Assembly (NCBI RefSeq): GCF_022836475.1
Contig: NZ_BQXH01000001.1
Coordinates: forward strand, 124,001 to 188,000
Direction of reading: 5' to 3'
DNA length: 64,000 nucleotides
Origin: Ligilactobacillus pabuli
GTDB lineage: Bacteria; Bacillota; Bacilli; Lactobacillales; Lactobacillaceae
A model generated the notes under the pieces. That model worked only from the letters and a program-made list of their open reading frames with translations. It did not search any database and was not told the origin of the DNA. Numbering within the stretch: position 1 is the first letter of the stretch; each line of letters starts with the position of its first letter. A program made the position numbers and the translations under genes. Below, piece after piece: positions 24,765 to 33,539 of the stretch.

Positions 24765-27700
24765 TTAATTTAAAACTACATTATTTTTACCTAATAGTTC
24801 AATAACCCCATTTTGTGCACGTGTATCAGCGCTTAACCATAGCTTTTGGCTTAAGAGTACCTTTCGGTCGGATGCAACATCGTAAATGATGACTGGAACT
24901 TCACCGTGAAAAGCAACTAAGATTTTTTTCAATTTTTGTTTATCTGTGAATGAAAAATCTGTCGGCAAGCGCAAAAAATAACGTTGATTGACGATATTAG
25001 TAGCACTTTTCACAGAATCAACCAACAATTGCAACCCACGACGTTCTTCCACTGTGCCGCTCACCAAGACTACCTCGCCTTCCCGCAACTGGTCTTCATA
25101 CCGGCGGTATTGTTGCGGAAAAACGGTGAGATCTAACGTACCAGTTTCATCATCGGCAGTCACAAAAGCCATTTGTTCCCCTTTTTTAGTCCGAATGACT
25201 TTCACTTTTTTAAGATACACAATTGCCGTTAATTTTTGCTTAACGTGCATCTGAGCAACTTTAGTCGTGTGATAGATCGTTGCAGCTTGGGCAAATTTTT
25301 CCACCGGATGGCCGGATAAAAAAGCACCTAGATAGTAGTTTTCGCGTTCTAGCCGTTCGGTTTCAGATAACTCTGTAACCGACGCTTCATTTTTAGGCAG
25401 CAACATTTCAAATAATTCGACGTTATGTCCACTTAATTCCGCATTTTTCAGCATTTTAGGCAATTGGGCTAACAACTGGGCACGTGAGGGTTCTAATTCA
25501 TCAAAAGCACCGCTATAAATTAGAGCTTCAATTGCGTCTTGTTTTAAAAACTCTGCTGGTAACCGCTGCAAAAAATTGCTAAAGCTGGTGTAGCGTCCTG
25601 CTTGACGACGTTGAGCTAAGATTTCCTGCACAAAATTATGCCGCACAGTCTTGATACAGCTCAACCCAAAATAAATTGCGTGATTTTTTAAAATAAAATA
25701 GGACTCACTCAGGTTAATATCTGGGGCATGCACGGTAATTTGACGTTCCTTAGCCTCCATTAAATAAGTTTTCAGTTTCTGCTCTGCACCCACCACAGAA
25801 TTTAGGAGTGCGGCATAGAAGGCTGCTGGATAATGGCACTTGATATACGCTAATTGAAAAGCCATTTTTGAATAAGCGACCGCATGCGAACGGTTAAAAC
25901 CATAGTCCCCAAAACGACTAATATAGTCATAGACTTTGGCTGCATTTTGTGCGCTATAACCTTTCGCTACCGCCCCAGTCACAAACTTCGTCTGCATTTC
26001 GGCAATCACGTCATGTTTCTTTTTACTCATAGCTCGACGCAATAAGTCCGCTTGACCTAAAGTAAAGCCACCCATGACTGAAGCCACTTGCATAACTTGT
26101 TCCTGGTAAACCATGATCCCGTAAGTTGGTGCGAGAATTTCTTTTAACGAAGGGTCCGGGTAAGTCACCCGACTTTGCCCATGCTTTCTGGCAATAAATT
26201 CATCGATATTCTTGATCGGACCTGGACGGTACAAGGCATTGACCGCCGCAATATCTTCAAACGATGTCGGTGATAGTTTGCGTAAAACATTGCGGATCCC
26301 ATCTGACTCAAATTGAAAGACACCGTTTGTATCCGCAGCTTGAAACAACTTGATCGTTGCTTCATCCTCTAGATCGATCGTTTTAACATCTAGTGTTTGA
26401 CCATAGCCAAACTTGATAAAACGTAAGGCATTTTCCAAGATCGTTAAATTCCGCAACCCTAGGAAATCCATTTTTAATAAGCCAACTTTTTCTACTTGGT
26501 CTTTCGCATATTGAGTCACTAACATGTCATCTGGTCCCAGCTGAACTGGGACAATATCAGTCAACTTTTGTTCACTTAAAATGACCCCTGCCGCGTGTAG
26601 CGAATAATGTCTGGGTAACCCTTCTAAGTTTTTCGTAGTTTGGAAGAGCATTTCATTTTTTTGACTGTCAGCAACTAAATTCCGCAATTTTTGTGATTGT
26701 TGATAAGCCTCTGTTAAACTAATATGCAACGCAGCAGGAATTGCTTTACTCCATTGATCCATCTCATATGTGGTTGCACCTAAGACTCGACCTACGTCAC
26801 GCAAAGCCTGTTTGGCGGCTAAGGTCCCAAAAGTAATAATTTGTGACATTTTTTGATGGCCATACTTTTGGTGAACATATTGAATAACATCAGCCCGCTT
26901 TAAATCTGGGATATCTAAATCAATATCCGGCATTTGTGCCCGTTCTTCGTTTAAAAAACGTTCAAATAAAAGATTATATTTCAACGGATCAACGTCTGTG
27001 ATCATCAAAGTATACGCCACCAAAGACCCAGCCGCCGAACCACGTCCAGGACCGATCATGATCTGATTTTGGTGGGCAAAATTGGTTACATCCCAAACAA
27101 TTAAAAAGTAGTCATCAAAACCCATTCGGTCAATAACAGCTAGTTCATGGTCTAGCCGTTTCTGATAAGCGGTTAGATCCGTTAACCCATTTTCTTGAGC
27201 ACGTTTTTTCAGGCCAGCAGCACATAATTGCTGCAAATACTGTGCGGAAGATAAACCCGCTGGAGTTTGAAAACGCGGCAGTAAAGTTGGGGGAAAGTCC
27301 AGCTGAATCGAGATTTGGTCAATGATCTGTCCGACATTTTGAAAGGCATCTTCTAGGCCGGATTGCCGATATTCTGCTTGGAATTCAGCCGGATCTTTCA
27401 AATAATCAGCACCATCGCGACGCTGCATTAATTCTTCATTCGTCAATTTCTTTCCTAAACGGATCGCATTTAAAGCGACAGCCTCAAAATTCTGGTTAGG
27501 ATACAGATATCGAACGGGCTTAGCCGCTACGACCTGCAAGTGAAACTGTTGTGCTAAATGACGTAAGTTGATCACCATTTGGTCAGACATTACCGGACTC
27601 AATCCCAGGTACAAGGCGCCTGTCGGCGTGATTTGACTAAGTTGCTGAAGCCATTTTTCTGCAGTTCGCAGATCACCTTCAGTTAAAGCTGTTAGCAAGA

Positions 27701-28103
27701 AATTATTTTGCGCCGGTGTGATCACGATCAAATCTGTTAAAAATGGGGCAATTTCTGCCAAAGTTAGCCGGTCTCCTGTCGGTTCAGTCGAACTCTTCGT
27801 CATTTTTAAACTAGAAAGCTGGATCAAATTTTGATAACCTGCCTTATTTTTAGCTAAAAAGACTAGCTCATTTTTATCACCATCTTGCCGCGTATTTTCT
27901 AATTGTAAAGTTAAACCTAGTAATGGCTTAAGCTGGTACTTTTGACAAGCTTGATAAAAGTCCAAGATGCCATACATAGTATTGATATCTGTTAATCCGA
28001 TCGCCTGATAGCCAAGTTCATGCGCCTTTTTAACCAACTCTTCAATTTTAAGCGGACTTTGCAGTAAACTATAACAACTAATAACTTGCAATGGACTAAA
28101 CAT
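24765..28103 (-). CDS. dnaE: DNA polymerase III subunit alpha, DnaE type
   Basis: 1112 residues, replicative polymerase of the lagging strand and of repair in Firmicutes. Domains: N-terminal PHP (1-200), palm/fingers with catalytic MPDIDLDIPD near residue 390, a finger segment GDYGFNRSHAVAYS, and a C-terminal OB fold (about 960-1050). The PHP metal-binding histidines are mostly lost (PLQVISCYSLL and GLTDINTMYG in place of HLHVHS and TDHG), so PHP exonuclease activity is unlikely. AAGGTG precedes ATG 28103. It is followed by pfkA with a 128-base gap, and diverges from the DUF2929 gene. Confidence 0.96.
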   Translation of the reverse strand: MFSPLQVISCYSLLQSPLKIEELVKKAHELGYQAIGLTDINTMYGILDFYQACQKYQLKPLLGLTLQLENTRQDGDKNELVFLAKNKAGYQNLIQLSSLKMTKSSTEPTGDRLTLAEIAPFLTDLIVITPAQNNFLLTALTEGDLRTAEKWLQQLSQITPTGALYLGLSPVMSDQMVINLRHLAQQFHLQVVAAKPVRYLYPNQNFEAVALNAIRLGKKLTNEELMQRRDGADYLKDPAEFQAEYRQSGLEDAFQNVGQIIDQISIQLDFPPTLLPRFQTPAGLSSAQYLQQLCAAGLKKRAQENGLTDLTAYQKRLDHELAVIDRMGFDDYFLIVWDVTNFAHQNQIMIGPGRGSAAGSLVAYTLMITDVDPLKYNLLFERFLNEERAQMPDIDLDIPDLKRADVIQYVHQKYGHQKMSQIITFGTLAAKQALRDVGRVLGATTYEMDQWSKAIPAALHISLTEAYQQSQKLRNLVADSQKNEMLFQTTKNLEGLPRHYSLHAAGVILSEQKLTDIVPVQLGPDDMLVTQYAKDQVEKVGLLKMDFLGLRNLTILENALRFIKFGYGQTLDVKTIDLEDEATIKLFQAADTNGVFQFESDGIRNVLRKLSPTSFEDIAAVNALYRPGPIKNIDEFIARKHGQSRVTYPDPSLKEILAPTYGIMVYQEQVMQVASVMGGFTLGQADLLRRAMSKKKHDVIAEMQTKFVTGAVAKGYSAQNAAKVYDYISRFGDYGFNRSHAVAYSKMAFQLAYIKCHYPAAFYAALLNSVVGAEQKLKTYLMEAKERQITVHAPDINLSESYFILKNHAIYFGLSCIKTVRHNFVQEILAQRRQAGRYTSFSNFLQRLPAEFLKQDAIEALIYSGAFDELEPSRAQLLAQLPKMLKNAELSGHNVELFEMLLPKNEASVTELSETERLERENYYLGAFLSGHPVEKFAQAATIYHTTKVAQMHVKQKLTAIVYLKKVKVIRTKKGEQMAFVTADDETGTLDLTVFPQQYRRYEDQLREGEVVLVSGTVEERRGLQLLVDSVKSATNIVNQRYFLRLPTDFSFTDKQKLKKILVAFHGEVPVIIYDVASDRKVLLSQKLWLSADTRAQNGVIELLGKNNVVLN

Positions 28104-28257
28104 GCTGACACCTTCTTTTACGATAGTATTGATAAGTTAATTATACTCAAAATTTCGATGGGCTTCAAAACAATTCCCTACTTGACAGTTAACTTCTTTT
28201 ACGCAATTTTTCACACATTTTCCCACCAAAAGAATGTTTATTTAGTTCATTTTGTGC

Positions 28258-28263
28258 TAAACT
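28258..28263 (+). promoter_or_regulatory. Extended -10 of the DUF2929 gene
   Basis: TGC followed by TAAACT; no convincing -35. It lies about 25 bases before the TTG start. Confidence 0.35.
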
Positions 28264-28288
28264 ACTAGTTAATGAGAGGTGAATAATA

Positions 28289-28477
28289 TTGGTAAAACAG
28301 CTTATGTTACTCTTCTGGAGTGCAATTTACGGTCTAGTCTTAGGCTACATTGTGTCTGCTTTAACTAGCTCTGCTTTTAATGTTACTACAAGTGTGATCG
28401 TCTCAATGATCGGCGGTTTTGTAGTCATTAACTTAGTTGCACCAATGATCAAAATTCAAAGAAAATCTGACGATTAA
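28289..28477 (+). CDS. DUF2929 family small membrane protein (YjzD-like)
   Basis: 62 residues with two transmembrane segments (about 4-24 and 32-54) and a basic tail. The pattern WSAIYGLVLGYIVSALT and placement divergent to dnaE match the DUF2929 family, whose role is unknown. It starts with TTG at 28289; GAGAGGTGA six bases upstream supports this. It is a single-gene unit with a terminator right after the stop. Confidence 0.75.
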   Translation: MVKQLMLLFWSAIYGLVLGYIVSALTSSAFNVTTSVIVSMIGGFVVINLVAPMIKIQRKSDD

Positions 28478-28480
28478 TCA

Positions 28481-28515
28481 AAAAGACGCTGCTCAAATTA
28501 TTAGCAACGTCTTTT
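28481..28515. terminator. Bidirectional terminator between the DUF2929 gene and clpB
   Basis: AAAAGACGCTGCT pairs with AGCAACGTCTTTT (one G-T pair) around a 9-base loop, with T-runs on both strands. It serves the convergent 28289 gene and clpB. Confidence 0.85.
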
Positions 28516-28526
28516 TTTGTGCTCTT

Positions 28527-31124
28527 TTAGTTTTGAGCAGTTGTTTGAAAGCTCAAAGCATGATTTTCATCTAAGGTAATTTCTACTGTGGAATGTGGTA
28601 AGATCTTTCCACCAATGATTTGTTTAGCCAGTGGTGTTTCAACTTGGTCTGTAATGAACCGTTGTAATGGACGTGCACCATAGGCAGGTTCATAACCATT
28701 TTTAGCGAGCCATTCCTTAGCTGCGCCATTGATCGTTAAAGTGATCTCTTGGTCAGCTAAACGGTCGGACAATAAGCCGATAAACTTGTCAACGATTTGT
28801 TCGATGGCTGTTAGGTTCAACGGAGTAAACATGATAATATCATCGATTCGGTTTAAGAATTCGGGCTTAAAATGACTCTGAGCCAGCTTCATCACCGCAT
28901 CATGGGTGCTCGTTGAAATTTGACCATCGTCTGTCACTTGATCTAATAAAAGATCTGAACCAAGGTTTGACGTCATGATCAAAATCGTATTTTTAAAATC
29001 AACTGTCCGACCCTGACTATCAGTTAACCGACCGTCATCTAAGACCTGCAGCAAAATATTGAAAACGTCTGGGTGAGCTTTTTCAACTTCATCTAACAAA
29101 ATAATGGAGTACGGATTACGGCGAACAGCTTCGGTCAGCTGACCACCTTCTTCATAACCTACATACCCTGGTGCCGCACCAACTAAACGACTGACAGAGA
29201 TCTTATCCATATATTCACTCATGTCCAACCGAACCATGTGCTTGTCTGAATCAAACAAGTTTTCCGCCAAGGCTTTTGCCAGTTCGGTCTTACCAACACC
29301 AGTCGGCCCAAGAAACATAAATGAACCAAGCGGTTTAGATGGATCTTGCAGTCCGGCTCGTGAACGTAAAACAGCATCTGAAACAGCTGTCACTGCTTCA
29401 TCTTGTCCAATGACACGCTGATGCAAACTATCGGCTAAATGCAACAGTTTTTGCCGTTCCCCTTCAACTAGCTTAGCGACTGGAATCCCTGTTGCTCGAC
29501 TAACGACCGCAGCAATTTCATTTTCAGTCACCGATTCTTCAACTAACCAGTCGTCTGGACGATCACTTTGTTCTAAATCAGCCAATTCTTTAGCTAACCG
29601 TGGTAAAGTTCCATGTTGTAATTTTGCAGCTTTTTCCAAGTCATATTGGCTTTCAGCTTCTTCTAATTGATGCTTAGCCTGGTCAATTTCCGCTTTTTTA
29701 TCACTGACCCGCTTGATATCTTCTTTTTCGCTTTCCCAGCGCATTTTCAGTTGATTATCTTTTTCATGCTCATTCGCTAACTGTTCTTGCACATCCGCGA
29801 GACGTTTTTGTGAAGCTTCGTCAGTTTCCTTTTTTAGAGCAGCTTCTTCAATTTCTAAGCGCATCACTGCGCGATTGACTTGGTCTAGTTCAGTTGGAAC
29901 AGAATTCATTTCAACTCTGATTTCAGCACAGGCTTCGTCGACCAAATCGATTGCCTTGTCTGGTAAAAAGCGGTCGGTGATGTAACGGTCAGACAACGTT
30001 GCTGCCGCCACTAAGGCATTGTCATGAATTCTAACGCCGTGATGGATCTCGTAGCGTTCACGCAAGCCTCGCAGAATTGCGATCGTATCCTCAACCGTTG
30101 GCTCCTGGACTAAAACTTTTTGGAAACGTCGTTCTAAGGCCTTATCTTTTTCTAGGTTTTCTCGGTATTCGTCTAAAGTTGTCGCACCGATCAAATGCAG
30201 TTCACCACGAGCTAACATTGGCTTTAAAATATTGCCGGCATCCATGCTGCCTTCAGTTTTTCCTGCGCCAACGATCGTATGGATCTCATCGATAAATAAG
30301 ATGATTTGGCCTTCGCTTTTTTTAACTTCTTTTAAAACTGATTTGAGTCGTTCTTCGAATTCACCCCGATATTTAGCACCAGCGATCAATGAACCCATAT
30401 CCAAAGAAAAAATCGTCTTATTTCTCAAATTTGCAGGAACATCGTTTTTTACGATCCTTTGGGCTAAGCCCTCGATGATCGCTGTTTTACCTACCCCTGG
30501 TTCACCAATTAAAACTGGGTTGTTTTTGGTTTTACGTGATAAGATCCGAATTACATCTCGAACTTCCTCATCCCGGCCGATAATGGGATCTTGCTTACCC
30601 GAACGAGCTTCTGCCACCAGATCAGTCCCATATTTTTCTAAGGCCTTATATTGTGCTTCTTGATCTTTTGATGTCACGTGTTCTCCTCCTCGTAAATCGG
30701 TGATCACCGTTTGTAGTTTTTGAGCAGTGAGCCCATTTTTTTGTAAATATTCTGTCAGTGGCTGGTACTTGAGCTGCATAAGTGCAAGGACGATCGTGTC
30801 TAAGGCGATGTATTCATCCCCCAGTTGTTGTTTTAACTGGTCCGCCTTTTGTAAAAGCTGCACTAAATTTTGACTCATGGATTGTCCGTAGGCAACATTA
30901 CCGGAAACAACTGCGATTTGATCAAGCTCCTGATCAATTTTCTTTTCAAAAGCGGCAACATCAACACCAGCTTTTTGATACAGATCCGCTGCAAATTCAC
31001 CGGGCTGGATCAAAAACTTGAACAAATGCGGAATGTCAATTTCTTGGTGTTGTCGGGTCATTGCGATTTGTTGCGCTTGCCCGATGGCTTCTTGGACTGC
31101 ATTAGTTAAACTATCATTATTCAT
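28527..31124 (-). CDS. clpB: ATP-dependent chaperone ClpB
   Basis: 865 residues. N-terminal Clp domain (about 1-140), AAA1 with [13 protein letters not shown] and Walker [14 protein letters not shown], the long coiled-coil middle domain (about 405-520) that marks ClpB, and AAA2 with [14 protein letters not shown]. It pulls proteins out of aggregates together with DnaK. No ClpP-binding loop is needed or seen. AAGGA eight bases before ATG 31124 sets the start. It is a single-gene unit under a promoter with a CtsR box, so heat and stress induction is expected. Confidence 0.97.
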   Translation of the reverse strand: MNNDSLTNAVQEAIGQAQQIAMTRQHQEIDIPHLFKFLIQPGEFAADLYQKAGVDVAAFEKKIDQELDQIAVVSGNVAYGQSMSQNLVQLLQKADQLKQQLGDEYIALDTIVLALMQLKYQPLTEYLQKNGLTAQKLQTVITDLRGGEHVTSKDQEAQYKALEKYGTDLVAEARSGKQDPIIGRDEEVRDVIRILSRKTKNNPVLIGEPGVGKTAIIEGLAQRIVKNDVPANLRNKTIFSLDMGSLIAGAKYRGEFEERLKSVLKEVKKSEGQIILFIDEIHTIVGAGKTEGSMDAGNILKPMLARGELHLIGATTLDEYRENLEKDKALERRFQKVLVQEPTVEDTIAILRGLRERYEIHHGVRIHDNALVAAATLSDRYITDRFLPDKAIDLVDEACAEIRVEMNSVPTELDQVNRAVMRLEIEEAALKKETDEASQKRLADVQEQLANEHEKDNQLKMRWESEKEDIKRVSDKKAEIDQAKHQLEEAESQYDLEKAAKLQHGTLPRLAKELADLEQSDRPDDWLVEESVTENEIAAVVSRATGIPVAKLVEGERQKLLHLADSLHQRVIGQDEAVTAVSDAVLRSRAGLQDPSKPLGSFMFLGPTGVGKTELAKALAENLFDSDKHMVRLDMSEYMDKISVSRLVGAAPGYVGYEEGGQLTEAVRRNPYSIILLDEVEKAHPDVFNILLQVLDDGRLTDSQGRTVDFKNTILIMTSNLGSDLLLDQVTDDGQISTSTHDAVMKLAQSHFKPEFLNRIDDIIMFTPLNLTAIEQIVDKFIGLLSDRLADQEITLTINGAAKEWLAKNGYEPAYGARPLQRFITDQVETPLAKQIIGGKILPHSTVEITLDENHALSFQTTAQN

Positions 31125-31182
31125 GTTTTTTATCCTTTCCATCTTCAAAATAGCTGAATTAATTTTAATTGTAATTATTTTT

Positions 31183-31204
31183 GTCAGTAATTTAATTTAC
31201 TGAC
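31183..31204 (-). repeat. Inverted repeat just downstream of the clpB transcription start
   Basis: GTCAGTAA and TTACTGAC are perfect 8-base arms around a 6-base centre. It begins about 5 bases after the -10 hexamer, so it lies at the start of the transcript or over the RNA polymerase entry site. It does not fit the CIRCE sequence for HrcA. It may be a second operator. Confidence 0.5.
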
Positions 31205-31208
31205 TCTC

Positions 31209-31237
31209 ATTATACAGCATATTATTCTAGATGCTAA
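31209..31237 (-). promoter_or_regulatory. clpB promoter
   Basis: Minus strand: TTAGCA (31232-31237), 17-base spacer, consensus TATAAT (31209-31214). The start of transcription should fall near 31202, giving a leader of about 80 bases. Confidence 0.7.
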
Positions 31238-31244
31238 TAAAAAG

Positions 31245-31261
31245 TCTTACCTTCTTTGACC
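31245..31261 (-). promoter_or_regulatory. CtsR operator upstream of clpB
   Basis: Minus strand GGTCAAAGAAGGTAAGA. The CtsR consensus is a tandem heptad RGTCAAA-NAN-RGTCAAA; the first heptad is perfect and the second matches 5 of 7. It lies 7 bases upstream of the -35. Control of clp genes by CtsR is well established in Firmicutes. Confidence 0.7.
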
Positions 31262-31297
31262 AAATTGATTAACCGGCATTTTCAGGCTTAAATCATC

Positions 31298-31332
31298 AAA
31301 AAAAGGCCCCTCATTTTTTAAATGAGAGGCTC
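31298..31332 (-). terminator. Terminator after the unrecognised gene at 31339-31932
   Basis: Minus strand: GCCTCTCATTT pairs with AAATGAGGGGC (one mismatch) around a short A-rich loop, followed by a seven-T run. Confidence 0.82.
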
Positions 31333-31338
31333 TTACTT

Positions 31339-31932
31339 TTATCGCTCACAGTGTTGTTGCCACTGTTGCATGATCGTTTGTTTGTATTCTGGGTAGACCG
31401 CTAAAATTTCTGGAAAAACTTGATCTGCAATAATTTTAAATGCCGTCGTTTTCCCCACTCGACTACTGATCATTTCCAATAAATTATCATAATTAGTGTA
31501 ATCATGGCGAATCGTATTCACAATTTTCCAATCATCAACCTCAAAAGGTTCAAGTTCATCGAAGTTTCGACTCACCATAAAAATCTCATGATTTAATTTC
31601 GCACGATGAACTAATTTTTTTCGGCTCACTCTTTGGACAGTAACTCCTTGTTGCACCACCAAGTCTGTTAACCGGTGGGTTTTTGTGGCAACTGCTTTTC
31701 TGGCAGCTTGTGCTCGTTTTTCTTTATTTTTCATTTTTCGCGTGTAAGTTTCCTGAACTTCTGGCAGCAAAAAAGTCTGTGTTACTTGTTCTTTAGACCA
31801 AATTGGTACCACTTGTGAAGCATAATATCCACGTTTGGTTTTTTCAGGCTGCGGTAAGTATTTGACCATTTTGTCAGTCCATTCAAACTCCTTTTTTAAT
31901 TCCGCTCGACTGAAATATTGTTTTTCTTCCAT
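31339..31932 (-). CDS. Unrecognised protein downstream of a LexA-type box
   Basis: 197 residues; I do not recognise a named family. Residues 1-55 (YFSRAELKKEFEWTD...GYYASQVVPIWSKEQV) look like a small helix-turn-helix or winged domain. A very basic stretch follows at 64-87 (Lys/Arg-rich). The C-terminal half is helical, with DDWKIVNTIRHDYTNYDNLL at 133-152. No signal peptide or membrane segment is seen, so it is probably cytoplasmic and could bind nucleic acid. GAGG seven bases before ATG 31932 fits. Its promoter, about 190 bases upstream, carries a LexA-type SOS box, so a DNA-damage role is the best working guess. Confidence 0.6.
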   Translation of the reverse strand: MEEKQYFSRAELKKEFEWTDKMVKYLPQPEKTKRGYYASQVVPIWSKEQVTQTFLLPEVQETYTRKMKNKEKRAQAARKAVATKTHRLTDLVVQQGVTVQRVSRKKLVHRAKLNHEIFMVSRNFDELEPFEVDDWKIVNTIRHDYTNYDNLLEMISSRVGKTTAFKIIADQVFPEILAVYPEYKQTIMQQWQQHCER

Positions 31933-32011
31933 GCTCGTTCCTCTTTTCTAAAAGTCGTTTAGTTAAGCACACACTCAACCAGAGGCCTTAGAAAATCACC
32001 AGCATCAAACA

Positions 32012-32104
32012 TCACCAGAAAAACAAATTGGTCAATCTCAGCGCATAAAACGCCTCACCATCAACTTTATCAATTAATTCACCCGCACCTTTCATACGTG
32101 TCAT
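32012..32104 (-). pseudogene. Possible 30-codon remnant or small ORF in the SOS leader
   Basis: ATG 32104 opens a frame of 30 codons that begins MTRMKGAGELIDKVDG and ends LRLTNLFFW. It looks like the beginning of a membrane protein (a polar start followed by an aromatic hydrophobic segment). Beyond the stop, hydrophobic codons continue across further stops, as in a decayed gene. There is no ribosome-binding site before the ATG. It may equally be chance. Confidence 0.2.
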
Positions 32105-32123
32105 GCTAATTCGGAAGATTTTT

Positions 32124-32137
32124 CGAACATATGTTCA
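32124..32137. promoter_or_regulatory. LexA (SOS) box
   Basis: CGAACATATGTTCA matches the Gram-positive LexA/DinR box CGAAC-N4-GTTCG at every position but the last. It overlaps the expected transcription start of the promoter at 32139-32167, the usual position for repression by LexA. Confidence 0.65.
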
Positions 32138-32138
32138 T

Positions 32139-32167
32139 AGTATACCGCTATTTTATTTTAAGGACAA
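32139..32167 (-). promoter_or_regulatory. Promoter under the LexA box
   Basis: Minus strand: TTGTCC (32162-32167), 17-base spacer, TATACT (32139-32144), followed after one base by the LexA box. The -35 touches the T-tail of the pepT terminator. Confidence 0.55.
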
Positions 32168-32204
32168 GTCAAAAAAACATCAACCACAACGCAGCTGATG
32201 TTTT
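32166..32204 (-). terminator. Terminator after pepT
   Basis: Minus strand: AAAACATCA pairs with TGATGTTTT around a 13-base loop, followed by more T. It is 34 bases past the pepT stop. Confidence 0.8.
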
Positions 32205-32237
32205 TCCAATTATTTAGTTTTCGTAGCTTTCAGCAAC

Positions 32238-33479
32238 TTAGTCTTCACTCACTAACTTGATGATCTGTAAGACCACGTCAGTTGCCTTTTCCATCGTTTC
32301 TTTTGAAACGTATTCAAAGCGGGCATGCATGTTTTCTGGACCAGCGAACAAGTTTGGTGTTGGCAAGCCCATAAATGAGATCTTCGAACCGTCTGTCCCA
32401 CCACGAACTGGTGCGATCAATGGTTTAATATCTAAGTCTTCCATTGCTTTCTTAGCAACTTCAACGACTGTCATATCTTTTTCGATCACTTCACGCATGT
32501 TGTAATATTGGTCTTTCATATCCAAAATAACGCGGTCTTCGCTAAATTGTTCGTTCATTTTTGCGACAATGTTCTTAATAAGTTGTTTCCGTTCTTCAAA
32601 CTTATTACGATCATGGTCACGAATAATATAAGTCATCTTAGCTTCATCAACCGTTCCGTTAATTGCTAAGAGATGGAAAAATCCTTGGCGACCATCGGTC
32701 TTTTCTGGGACTTCAGCACTTGGCAAATGATTTTCAAATTCAACCGCCAGCTTCAAAGCGTTGATCATAATGCCTTTTGCTTCTGAAGGATGAACATCTT
32801 TCCCGACAAATTTAATTGTAGCTTGGGCAGCGTTAAATGTTTCATATTCTAATTGACCCAATGGACCACCATCGACGGTATAAGCCAAATCGGCACCAAA
32901 TTCATCGACTTCAAAACGATCGGCACCAGTCCCGATTTCTTCGTCTGGACCAAAGGCAACTTCAACTTCACCGTGTTTGATTTCTGGATGAGCAACTAAA
33001 TATTCGACCGCAGTCATAATTTCAGTCACACCAGCTTTGTCATCAGCACCCAACAAAGTTGTCCCGTCAGTTGTGATCAAAGTCTCGCCTTTGTAATTTT
33101 TCAGATTAGGGAATTCAGCAGGTGATAATGAATAGCCGCTTTGACCCAGCTTAATGTCTGATTCACCATCGTAGTTTTCAACTAATTGTGGTGCAACATT
33201 GTGCGCATTAAAATCAGCTGTATCAATATGTGAAATAAAGCCGACTTTTTTAGCTTCTTGGCCTGCAGGCAAGTTACTTGGTAATGTAGCGAAAACATAA
33301 CTGCTCTTAGCTGCGATCCGCACGTTATCCAAACCAATCTCGTTTAATTCCAATACTAGTTCGTTGGCAAACTCAACTTGATTTTGGGTTGATGGAACTG
33401 TAGTTGATTCTTCATCCGAACGCGTTTCTTTCCGAACGTACTTCAAAAAACGTGGTACTAACTTATCATACTTTGTCAT
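32238..33479 (-). CDS. pepT: Peptidase T (tripeptide aminopeptidase)
   Basis: 413 residues, M20B metallopeptidase that removes the N-terminal residue of tripeptides in the cytoplasm, part of peptide use in lactobacilli. Zinc ligands and catalytic residues appear in [11 protein letters not shown] (His, Asp), LLGADDKAG (Asp), [13 protein letters not shown] (catalytic Glu pair), [10 protein letters not shown] (Asp) and [10 protein letters not shown] (His). [23 protein letters not shown] is the family block near the end. AGGAGA precedes ATG 33479. It lies 60 bases after the nif3-like gene. Confidence 0.97.
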   Translation of the reverse strand: MTKYDKLVPRFLKYVRKETRSDEESTTVPSTQNQVEFANELVLELNEIGLDNVRIAAKSSYVFATLPSNLPAGQEAKKVGFISHIDTADFNAHNVAPQLVENYDGESDIKLGQSGYSLSPAEFPNLKNYKGETLITTDGTTLLGADDKAGVTEIMTAVEYLVAHPEIKHGEVEVAFGPDEEIGTGADRFEVDEFGADLAYTVDGGPLGQLEYETFNAAQATIKFVGKDVHPSEAKGIMINALKLAVEFENHLPSAEVPEKTDGRQGFFHLLAINGTVDEAKMTYIIRDHDRNKFEERKQLIKNIVAKMNEQFSEDRVILDMKDQYYNMREVIEKDMTVVEVAKKAMEDLDIKPLIAPVRGGTDGSKISFMGLPTPNLFAGPENMHARFEYVSKETMEKATDVVLQIIKLVSED

Positions 33480-33539
33480 GAAAACTCTCCTTTATATTCA
33501 AGCTACCCTGTTGTCAACAAGATAACCTGGTTAATTAAT

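Larger units (their letters stand above)
31933..32237 (-). other. 305-base spacer with SOS promoter, leader and pepT terminator
   Basis: Read on the minus strand it holds, in order, the pepT terminator, a promoter overlapping a LexA-type box, a leader of about 190 bases with a 30-codon open frame, and the ribosome site of the 31339-31932 gene. Confidence 0.6.

Noticed and set aside
30232-30663. 143-codon plus-strand ORF inside clpB
   Set aside because: Antisense shadow of a conserved AAA domain; no ribosome site or homology.
33509-33519. TGTTG-A-CAACA palindrome and TTGACA/TATAAA hexamers before pepT
   Set aside because: The hexamers are only 15 bases apart and the -10 almost touches the ribosome site, so a start there would leave no leader; probably chance.
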